10,522 nucleotides of DNA from Acidimicrobiales bacterium (GTDB lineage: Bacteria; Actinomycetota; Acidimicrobiia; Acidimicrobiales; CADCSY01): contig JAUJLZ010000047.1 in NCBI GenBank assembly GCA_030447125.1, forward strand, positions 1-10,522. Reading direction: 5' to 3'. The position numbers were made by a program, and so were the translations under genes. A model generated the notes under the pieces. That model was not told the DNA's origin. It saw only the letters and a program-made list of their open reading frames with translations, and did no database searches. This document shows, one piece after another, positions 1 to 4,882 of this stretch; position 1 is the stretch's first letter, and every line of letters begins with the position of its first letter.

Positions 1-54
1 GAGCACATTGCGGGCGAACTCGGCGAGCTCGTCCATGAACAGGACGCCCCGAGT
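1..54 (-). pseudogene. yifB/comM: 3' portion of interrupted yifB/comM (Mg-chelatase-like AAA+ ATPase)
   Basis: The minus strand reads GVLFMDELAEFARNVL and runs off the window edge. This is the Walker B block of YifB/ComM, an AAA+ helicase-like protein of the Mg-chelatase ChlI family. In ComM-type proteins it acts in recombination of incoming DNA. The coding frame upstream of it is element sequence (PPT before the native R) and meets an in-frame TGA at 73-75, so this piece has no native start and is probably not translated. Its missing N-terminal partner is at the right end of the window, and the two pieces fit in frame. Family recognition rests on a short but very characteristic motif. Confidence 0.85.
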
Positions 55-75
55 TGGGGGCGTTAGGCTACCTCA
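32..75. other. attL, left attachment site
   Basis: This is the junction between yifB coding sequence (up to about 52) and element DNA (from about 55). The sequence AGT at 52-54 is shared with the right junction at 10469-10471. The GT at 53-54 is the likely crossover dinucleotide, because the rejoined element arms are best symmetric around it. The element-side arm is 55-75. GT is not self-complementary, so it would set direction. The core is inferred from the two junctions, without an empty-site sequence. Confidence 0.75.
41..69 (+). promoter_or_regulatory. Integrase operon promoter, -10 on the element and -35 exchanged by integration
   Basis: A TAGGCT -10 box lies at 64-69, with a predicted transcript start near 76 and an SD at 98-104. 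In the integrated state the -35 position (41-46, 17 bp away) is yifB sequence, AGGACG, which is a poor match. In the excised circle the same position would be TTGACG from the right end (10458-10463), giving TTGACG, 17 bp, TAGGCT across the crossover. The promoter should therefore be strong as attP and weak as attL. The sequence shows the boxes; the activity is inferred. Confidence 0.6.
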
Positions 76-109
76 CTTGGCAGGCGACATCTAACCGGGG
101 AGGTCCCCG

Positions 110-307
110 ATGGCCGGCTGGACGCTTCGTAAGTCGAAGTCGATGCTCGGCGGGCTGGTCCGGGTGACCATTACCCGCCGCGGGCTGTCGGTGTCGGTCG
201 GCGTACCAGGCTTCCGGCTGTCGTTCGGCGCCGACGGGAAGCGCCGCCGGACTGTCAGCCTGCCCGGCACCGGGCTGCGAAAGACAGACGTTCTCGGCCG
301 CCGATGA
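110..307 (+). CDS. DUF4236-like small protein coupled to the integrase
   Basis: This is a 65-aa basic protein with the pattern of the DUF4236 family: an N-terminal RKS motif (residues 7-9), then the beta-rich segment RRGLSVSVGVPG (23-34) and a terminal PGTGL (52-56). The family has no defined function that I know of. The ATG at 110 is preceded by GGGGAGG at 98-104, a good ribosome binding site. Its TGA overlaps the integrase ATG (ATGA at 304-307), so the integrase is probably translated by coupling to this gene. It is the first gene after the attP-borne promoter. It could be an integrase accessory or directionality factor, but nothing in its sequence shows that. Confidence 0.75.
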   Translation: MAGWTLRKSKSMLGGLVRVTITRRGLSVSVGVPGFRLSFGADGKRRRTVSLPGTGLRKTDVLGRR

Positions 308-1647
308 CGACCCGGGCGGCCATTTACTGCCGGATCAGCTCGGACCCGAAGGGCCTACGGGCCGGGGTCGAGCGCCAGGAGCGCGACTGTCGGGAGCACT
401 GCGAGCGCCTCGGCTGGGAGGTCGCCGCCGTCGAGGTGGACAACGACGTCAGCGCGTACAGCGGCAAACCTCGGCCGGGCTACCGCCGCGTGCTCGAGGC
501 GCTCGAGTCCGGCGTCGTCAACGCTGTCGTGGCCTGGCATCCCGACAGGCTCCACCGTTCCCCCGCCGAGCTGGAGACCTTCATCACGGTCGTCGAGCGC
601 GCCGGGGCCGCGGTCTCGACGGTCACCGCCGGCGACTACGACCTGTCGACCCCGGAAGGTCGGTTGTCGGCCCGGATCGTCGGCGCCGTCGCGCGGTCCG
701 AGTCTGAATCGAAGTCCAGGCGTATCCGACGGAAGCACCTAGAGCTTGCCGAGCGCGGCCAGTCGAGCGGCGGGCCGGCCAGGTTCGGCCAGGACGACCC
801 CGCCGAGCGGGCCGAGCTGGCGGCGGCGGCCGAGCGCGTCCTGGACGGTGCGAGCCTGCGGTCGATTACCGCCGACTGGACGGCGCGCGGTGTAGGCGGC
901 CGGCGCTGGTCGACCGTCACGACCCGGCGAGTGCTGACGGCGCCGCGGGTGGCCGGACTGCGCGAGCATCACGGGCGGCTGTATCCCGCCGTTTGGCCAG
1001 CAGCGCTCGACCGCGAGACGTGGGAAGCGGTGCGGGCCGTGCTGTCGGACCCCCGCCGGACCACGCACGGGGGCCGACCGGCGCGGCGGTATCTGCTCGC
1101 CGGGATGATCTACTGCGGCCGGTGCGGTGGGCGGCTGCACTCGCGGCCCACGGCGGAAGGCACGAGGAAGTACGTATGCATCTCCGGGCCTAACTTCAAT
1201 GGGTGCGGCAGGCTAGGGGTCGTCGCCGAGCCGCTCGAGGAGCTGGTCGCCGAGGCAGCGTTGATCCGGCTCGACACCCCTGAGCTGCAAGCGGCGCTCG
1301 ACGAACCGGCGCCGATGCCGTCGACGGGCGAGCTGACCAGGGCCGAGGAGCGCCTCGCCCGGCTAGAAGAAGCGCACTACGTCACGGGCGAGCTGTCGGC
1401 CTCGACGTTCCGGTCGCTGCGGGCCAAGCTCGAGCGGGAGATAGATCGCCTCCGGGCCGAGGCTGCCCCCGCCCCCCGCCTGCCGGCCCCTGCCCCCGGG
1501 CTACGCCAGGCGTGGGCGGACGGAGACTTCGATGTACGTCGTGCTATCCTGTCCGCGGTGGTGCGGCGGGTCGTGATCGGACCCGTCGCGGTCCGGGGTC
1601 GGAATACCTTCGACCCGTCGAGGGTCGAGGTCGAGTGGGTTGCGTGA
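304..1647 (+). CDS. int: Large serine recombinase (site-specific integrase)
   Basis: This 447-aa recombinase catalyses attP x attB integration through a serine-DNA intermediate. The resolvase-type catalytic domain spans about 3-145: YCRISSD carries the nucleophile S12 and R10, and there is a WHPDRLHR motif at 78-85. The Recombinase domain spans about 155-250. A zinc ribbon follows, with C271, C274, C292 and C301. A charged coiled coil lies at about 342-388, where such enzymes make synapsis contacts, and a C-terminal helical tail follows. At 447 aa it is at the short end of the large-serine family, and the segment after the catalytic domain (SGGPARFGQDD) is abbreviated compared with the usual FGY-containing version. 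All catalytic and zinc positions I can check are present, so it looks functional. It sits next to attL and overlaps the DUF4236 gene by 4 bases. Confidence 0.95.
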   Translation: MTTRAAIYCRISSDPKGLRAGVERQERDCREHCERLGWEVAAVEVDNDVSAYSGKPRPGYRRVLEALESGVVNAVVAWHPDRLHRSPAELETFITVVERAGAAVSTVTAGDYDLSTPEGRLSARIVGAVARSESESKSRRIRRKHLELAERGQSSGGPARFGQDDPAERAELAAAAERVLDGASLRSITADWTARGVGGRRWSTVTTRRVLTAPRVAGLREHHGRLYPAVWPAALDRETWEAVRAVLSDPRRTTHGGRPARRYLLAGMIYCGRCGGRLHSRPTAEGTRKYVCISGPNFNGCGRLGVVAEPLEELVAEAALIRLDTPELQAALDEPAPMPSTGELTRAEERLARLEEAHYVTGELSASTFRSLRAKLEREIDRLRAEAAPAPRLPAPAPGLRQAWADGDFDVRRAILSAVVRRVVIGPVAVRGRNTFDPSRVEVEWVA

Positions 1648-1703
1648 CGGCTGATCGTCGAGAGTCGTTCGTTCGACACACACGCGCGAGCGGCGACGTC
1701 GGC

Positions 1704-1747
1704 GGGGTGAAATGCCACGAAAGTTCAGAGCTTTCGCGGTTCACCCC
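1704..1747. terminator. Hairpin between convergent genes, probable bidirectional terminator
   Basis: GGGGTGAA (1704-1711) pairs with TTCACCCC (1740-1747), and CGAAAG (1718-1723) pairs with CTTTCG (1731-1736). CC/GG pairs between the two blocks extend the stem past a small bulge and a mismatch. The loop is 7 bases. It lies in the 124-bp gap between the integrase stop and the stop of the convergent minus-strand operon. Neither side has a T tract, as is common in high-GC actinomycetes. Confidence 0.7.
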
Positions 1748-1771
1748 GTCCTAATCGCGCGCGATCACCAA

Positions 1772-2242
1772 TCAGTTTCCGCGATCCGGGCTATCGCTTC
1801 CGGAGTTGGCCGGCTCGGCCTCCCACGGGACCCCGCTGATGTCGCCGAAATCGGACGAAACGGACCGAGAATCGCCCGGGATCGGCCGAGACAGCGCGTC
1901 GGCGGCGAGACGGAGGTATAACGCCGTTTCCTCGTGGCGACTGATGATGGCGCGCAGGTATTCGCCCAGCCCGCCGCGCCGTAGACGCGCTCCGGCGGGC
2001 AGCTGGTCATGCTTCCGCCGCATCCCGGCCGCTCCGGCGTCGAACGCGTCGGCGAGCGCCCGCATCGGCGCCGGGTGCCCGATGGCGTACACCTCGCGGA
2101 GCCGTTGCGCCTTCCGGGTGAAGTGCCCCATGACCCGCCGCGCCGTTTCCGGCGATCGCGACCGGCTGGCGAACCGGCGACCCTCGGCCTCGCAGTTCGC
2201 CGGCGCCTCTCGCAGGTAGTCCTGCCAGCGGTAGTCGGCCAT
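1772..2242 (-). CDS. Hypothetical helical protein, last gene of the TerS operon
   Basis: A 156-aa protein beginning MADYRWQDYLREAP. I do not recognise it. It is largely helical and rich in Arg and Ala, with a likely structured core at about 30-125 and an acidic, Ser-rich tail. A longer reading frame runs upstream to 2335, but the chosen ATG at 2242 overlaps the TGA of the TerS-like gene (TGATG), the coupling arrangement used throughout this operon. The upstream extension merely shadows TerS codons. Its position directly after a TerS-like gene suggests a packaging or helper-interference role by context only. It ends in a hairpin facing the integrase gene. Confidence 0.7.
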   Translation of the reverse strand: MADYRWQDYLREAPANCEAEGRRFASRSRSPETARRVMGHFTRKAQRLREVYAIGHPAPMRALADAFDAGAAGMRRKHDQLPAGARLRRGGLGEYLRAIISRHEETALYLRLAADALSRPIPGDSRSVSSDFGDISGVPWEAEPANSGSDSPDRGN

Positions 2243-2529
2243 CAGCCGGTCACCGCTTCGAGCCACGTGTCCAGCTCGTCCGGCTCGTCGGCGGGCGGTA
2301 CGTTCGCCCGTGCCCGCGCCATCGGCGTGAGGCATAGCTCACGCTCGAGTACGACAATGGCCCGGTCGAGCCGGGTCAGTACATCGCTGCGGGCTTGCCC
2401 TTCGGCCTCCGTCATGAACGCGCGGCGCAGCACTTCCAGCCGGGCGGCGGGTCCCCCGGGTGCGTCGTCTTCGTGGTCGGCGCTCGGCGCTTGGGTGCGT
2501 CGGCCCGGTACCGGTCCTCGTGATCCCAT
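2242..2529 (-). CDS. Terminase small subunit-like protein (P27-type, shortened)
   Basis: A 95-aa protein. The N-terminus MGSRGPVPGR matches the start typical of actinophage P27-family terminase small subunits. Residues 65-77 (LCLTPMARARANV) resemble the LGLTP-x-ARxR motif near the family's C-terminus, preceded by the usual helix (DVLTRLDRAIVVLEREL). Family members are mostly about 120-170 aa, so the middle is shortened here. Small terminases recognise the pac/cos site and guide DNA to the large subunit. No large subunit is present, so if functional it would have to work with, or against, a helper phage's TerL, as TerS does in PICIs. AGGAGA at 2535-2540 is a good RBS. It is coupled to the next gene by TGATG. 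Assignment is by motif only. Confidence 0.6.
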   Translation of the reverse strand: MGSRGPVPGRRTQAPSADHEDDAPGGPAARLEVLRRAFMTEAEGQARSDVLTRLDRAIVVLERELCLTPMARARANVPPADEPDELDTWLEAVTG

Positions 2530-2540
2530 GTCTGTCTCCT

Positions 2541-2579
2541 GTCAGGTAGAAGGATGCCGGAGCGCCCCGGAGACCTGAC
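2541..2579 (-). promoter_or_regulatory. Inverted repeat abutting the TerS ribosome binding site
   Basis: GTCAGGT (2541-2547) and ACCTGAC (2573-2579) form a perfect 7-bp inverted repeat enclosing a GC-rich 25-base loop. It sits in the 80-bp gap between the 103-aa gene and the TerS-like gene, and the repeat ends directly at the AGGAGA SD. This is the only gap in the minus-strand operon below 4486. It could be a terminator/attenuator, an mRNA structure that gates TerS translation, or an operator. Confidence 0.4.
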
Positions 2580-2609
2580 CCCCGGGGCACCCCAGCTATG
2601 GACTTGCGC

Positions 2610-2921
2610 CTACCGCGGCCCGATCATGGGCTCCGGGGCGTCCCGGTGCTCGAGCTGCCGGTCAGCAGTCAGCGGCCGCGGCCGGTCGCGCCAGGCGACC
2701 CGCATTGTCGTCCCGTCGCGAAACGTGACGGTCGGCCCGACTAGGGACACCGGGTCGAGACCGGCGGCCCGCAGCTCGGCGAGCAGCCGGAACACCGATG
2801 ACGTGCTCAGGCCGTCGCCGGTGGCCCGGTAGACCGGCACGTCGCCGAGCTTCCGGTCGAGCCGGACCCGTAGGGCTAGGTCTCGGTCGCCGGGACTGTA
2901 GAAACGCGCCTCGGCTACCAC
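2610..2921 (-). CDS. Hypothetical 103-aa protein
   Basis: An unrecognised, mostly soluble protein beginning MVAEARFYSPGDRD. The segment at about 39-75 (STSSVFRLLAELRAAGLDP, then a short beta-like TVTFRDGTTMRVAW) could be a small winged-helix-like fold, but no clear DNA-binding signature is visible. The start is a GTG at 2921 lying 7 bases inside the end of the upstream gene, so it is probably coupled to it. It is followed by the gap holding the TerS leader repeat. Confidence 0.65.
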   Translation of the reverse strand: MVAEARFYSPGDRDLALRVRLDRKLGDVPVYRATGDGLSTSSVFRLLAELRAAGLDPVSLVGPTVTFRDGTTMRVAWRDRPRPLTADRQLEHRDAPEPMIGPR

Positions 2922-3616
2922 CGGCTGTTCCCCCGGTCGGCCCGGGCAGCCTCAGGCGTCAGCGGTCCGACGATGAGCCGGCCGGTCTCGTCGGTGCCGT
3001 ACGACGCGAACACCGGCTCGCCGCCGCGGTCGGCGCGGCGCTCGGCTTCGAGCTTCGCCCGGTGCGCGTCGTTCGCCCGCTGGGCCGCCTCGTTTGCGGC
3101 CCGGCACTTCGCTTGCCAGTCGGCAGCCAGGAACGGGACCGTGGTGGTGAACGTCAGGTCGGCCAGCTCGGCCAGCGACTCGACCCGGACCCACTGCGCC
3201 GGGGTGCCGTCGGCCTCGGCGGCCGTGGCCACCGCGACCCCACGGGCGAGCGGCGAGCCGTAGCCGAACGACGGCGGACCGCCGACCGCGACCCGGAGCA
3301 CGATCCCGTCGACGTCGACGACGCCGTCAGGGTCGAACGCGGCGGGAGCCACCTCCACGCCGAGGGTTTCGGCCAGGACCCGCGCCCGGCGCTCGTCGAC
3401 CGTGCCGGCGAGGTCGAGCTGGACCGCCTCGCGCAGCCGCCGGCCGGCGGGGCGGGCGGCCTTGCGGGCGCGCTCGATCTTCTCGGCGGCCGCCTTGGCC
3501 TCGGCCTCACGGGCGGCGCGGGCGTCGGCGTTGGCCTTGATCGCTGCTCGCCGGTCCGCCAGTTCTTGCTCGAGACGGATGATGTCTCCGCCCGGGATGC
3601 TGTCGATGATGCTCAT
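2915..3616 (-). CDS. Hypothetical 233-aa protein with N-terminal coiled coil
   Basis: Residues 12-62 form a long Ala/Glu/Arg/Lys-rich coiled-coil helix. A mixed domain follows at about 65-175, with an acidic beta-like stretch (FDPDGVVDVDGIVLRVAVGG, about 93-112). A second charged helix lies at about 170-195 and a Gly/Pro-rich tail ends the protein. There are no membrane segments, signal peptide or Cys cluster. I do not recognise the family. The start ATG at 3616 overlaps the upstream stop (ATGA), and an AAAGG lies 12 bases upstream of it. It is the largest member of the five-gene overlapping cluster. A coiled-coil protein in a satellite's variable module could be structural or an interference factor, but the sequence alone does not say. 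Confidence 0.75.
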   Translation of the reverse strand: MSIIDSIPGGDIIRLEQELADRRAAIKANADARAAREAEAKAAAEKIERARKAARPAGRRLREAVQLDLAGTVDERRARVLAETLGVEVAPAAFDPDGVVDVDGIVLRVAVGGPPSFGYGSPLARGVAVATAAEADGTPAQWVRVESLAELADLTFTTTVPFLAADWQAKCRAANEAAQRANDAHRAKLEAERRADRGGEPVFASYGTDETGRLIVGPLTPEAARADRGNSRW

Positions 3617-3834
3617 GGGGTGTCTGTACCTTTCGGGTAGGTGCCGGCGTCGGGTTGACGGCGGCCGTCGGTGCCGGCGGGGCGGAATGCCCCACTGGCG
3701 GCTGCCCGCTCGACACCACGGAGGCGCCGGGCGAGCCGGTGAAGGTCCTCCGCGGTCAGGGCGTCGAGCAGCGCTCGAGCCTCCGCCGAGGTGAAGCGTC
3801 GGGGTGGCATGGCCGGGAGGCGCCGGCCGTTCAT
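3613..3834 (-). CDS. Hypothetical 73-aa basic protein
   Basis: A small Arg-rich protein whose one predicted helical hairpin (FTSAEARALLDALTAEDLHR, then LARRLRGVERAA) fills residues 14-46. The tail is low in complexity. It is not recognised. The reading frame is open upstream to 3945, but ATG 3834 overlaps the preceding gene's TGA as ATGA, and its own TGA overlaps the next ATG in the same way, which fixes both ends. The upstream Arg-rich extension is the out-of-frame shadow of the neighbour. Confidence 0.65.
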   Translation of the reverse strand: MNGRRLPAMPPRRFTSAEARALLDALTAEDLHRLARRLRGVERAAASGAFRPAGTDGRRQPDAGTYPKGTDTP

Positions 3835-4067
3835 GGCTCGACCAAGACGTAGCCCGGCGTCCAGCCGCCGCAGTGCGACACGCGGTGCCCAGCGGCGGCG
3901 CCGTGGACGTGGGTGCGGGCGCACCACGGGCAGGTGACGGCCCACCGTGGCGGCCAGCCGGGCACGGTTCGGGCCTGGACGGCGGGGACCGCGGGGTCAG
4001 CGCCCCGGACCTCGAGCGCGGAGCACCCGGGCGGGACGATCAGGTAGGCCCGGCCGCACCCGGTCAT
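3831..4067 (-). CDS. Small putative zinc-binding protein (CxxC...HxH...HxxxxC)
   Basis: A 78-aa protein beginning MTGCGRAYLIVPPG. The C-terminal half has CPWC (46-49), THVHG (52-56) and GHRVSHC (60-66), a Cys/His set spaced like a small treble-clef or zinc-ribbon knuckle. I recall similar short proteins from actinobacterial genomes and phages, but no established function. ATG 4067 overlaps the upstream TGA as ATGA, and its stop overlaps the next start the same way. The frame is open further upstream to 4337, but that part is the neighbour's shadow. It is probably a nucleic-acid- or protein-binding accessory. Confidence 0.7.
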   Translation of the reverse strand: MTGCGRAYLIVPPGCSALEVRGADPAVPAVQARTVPGWPPRWAVTCPWCARTHVHGAAAGHRVSHCGGWTPGYVLVEP

Positions 4068-4486
4068 GGCGTCACCGCCTCGGCAAGCGCCCACGCCGGG
4101 AACCGCTCGGTTCGCCGGTCGGCCACCAGGACGAGCCATGTGTGCCCGCCGTTCGCCGTTGGCCCGGGGTTCCACCACGAGTAGGACGGCGGGAGCACGA
4201 CGGTGCGGGTACCCCACCGGGCGTCGAACGCCTCGGCCTTCGGCGGCCAGTACGGGTGATAGGTCAGCAGCCGCCGGGCGGTGCCGGCGAGGTTCCACGT
4301 CTCGGCGTGGTCGACCTTCGGCGGGAAGCAGTCCCACCGCTCGTAGCCGCCGGTGTGGCGCCGGCCGGTGACGCTATGGGCGCAGTCCCAGGCGTCGGAC
4401 AGCGACCGGATACCGAACGCCTCGGCGACGGGGGTGAACAGCTCCGGCGCCTTGGCGTGCGGGATCGGACAGGTGGTGAGTGTCAT
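4064..4486 (-). CDS. Hypothetical 140-aa protein heading the overlapping gene cluster
   Basis: An unrecognised protein beginning MTLTTCPIPHAKAPEL, rich in Trp and aromatics (for example YERWDCFPPK, YHPYWPPKAEAF, SYSWWNPGP and HTWLVLV), which suggests a compact beta-rich fold. Two ATGs are possible. The one at 4486 is chosen because an AAAGG stands 7 bases before it, whereas the one at 4501 has no purine-rich site upstream. It is the first gene after the iteron region and the strong hairpin, so it heads the lower minus-strand operon. Its TGA overlaps the next start (ATGA at 4064-4067). Confidence 0.7.
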   Translation of the reverse strand: MTLTTCPIPHAKAPELFTPVAEAFGIRSLSDAWDCAHSVTGRRHTGGYERWDCFPPKVDHAETWNLAGTARRLLTYHPYWPPKAEAFDARWGTRTVVLPPSYSWWNPGPTANGGHTWLVLVADRRTERFPAWALAEAVTP

Positions 4487-4541
4487 GACGTAGCCTTTCA
4501 TGCGGGGAACGCGGAGGCGGGATTGCCTCGGCGTGGTGGGC

Positions 4542-4590
4542 GCCGCGTCCGCCGGTAGCCGAGCGTGGAGCCTCGGGCCGGCGGACGGGC
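4542..4590. terminator. Very stable hairpin between the iteron region and the 140-aa gene
   Basis: CGTCCGCCGG (4546-4555) and CCGGCGGACG (4578-4587) form a perfect 10-bp stem. An inner CCGAG/CTCGG (4559-4563 and 4572-4576) and, past one bulged base, an outer GCC/GGC extend it. The loop is 8 bases. It is likely to end transcripts coming from the primase gene and so separate the replication and lower operons. It could also be a structured RNA element or part of the origin. I see no clear promoter between it and 4486. Confidence 0.6.
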
Positions 4591-4632
4591 GGTGTTGCTC
4601 GGGGGGCGCCTCAGCCGGAGGAACCGGGCGCC

Positions 4633-4882
4633 GGTGACGGGTGGTGACGGGTTAGAGCGAAAATCCCGTTCCACCCCTAGAAACGAGGTCTACGTGAGGG
4701 CGGATTAGGGAAAACCCGTCACACCCGTCACCCGACGACGAAAACATGCTCTGACCTGCGAAAACAGGGTGACGGGTTGGGTGACGGGTTGCCGATTTGG
4801 TGACGGGTAACCCGTCACCCGAACTGGACATTTCGGGCGCTCGGCCGACCCAACCCGTCACCCCGTCGGCCAACCCGTCACC
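4633..4882. repeat. ori: Ten-copy decamer iteron array, probable replication origin
   Basis: The decamer GGTGACGGGT occurs on the plus strand at 4633, 4643, 4768, 4780 and 4799. It occurs on the minus strand as ACCCGTCACC at 4714 (one mismatch), 4723, 4810, 4853 and 4873. Copies 4633/4643 are perfect tandems, and 4799-4819 is a perfect 21-bp dyad. Short A-rich tracts (GCGAAAA at 4657 and 4758, ACGAAAA at 4738) lie between clusters. The array abuts the 3' end of the primase-helicase gene, and the last copy overlaps its stop. Satellite P4 also has decameric iterons bound by its primase-helicase alpha. By analogy this is an origin, but operators for a regulator are possible. Confidence 0.7.

Noticed and set aside
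2242..2335. Upstream extension of the 156-aa gene to 2335
   Set aside because: It would overlap TerS codons out of frame, while ATG 2242 has the TGATG coupling used elsewhere in the element.
2798..3640. 280-aa plus-strand open frame
   Set aside because: It is antisense to two genes held in an overlapping chain. It has low-complexity Gly/Arg/Val composition, no RBS and no recognisable domain.
4652..4873. 73-aa minus-strand open frame in the iteron region
   Set aside because: Its sequence (repeated SSSGDG and TRHP) is the translation of the decamer repeats. It has no RBS and no coding bias.
4633..4882. CRISPR array
   Set aside because: The repeats are 10 bp, occur in both orientations and have irregular spacers. 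No cas genes are present.
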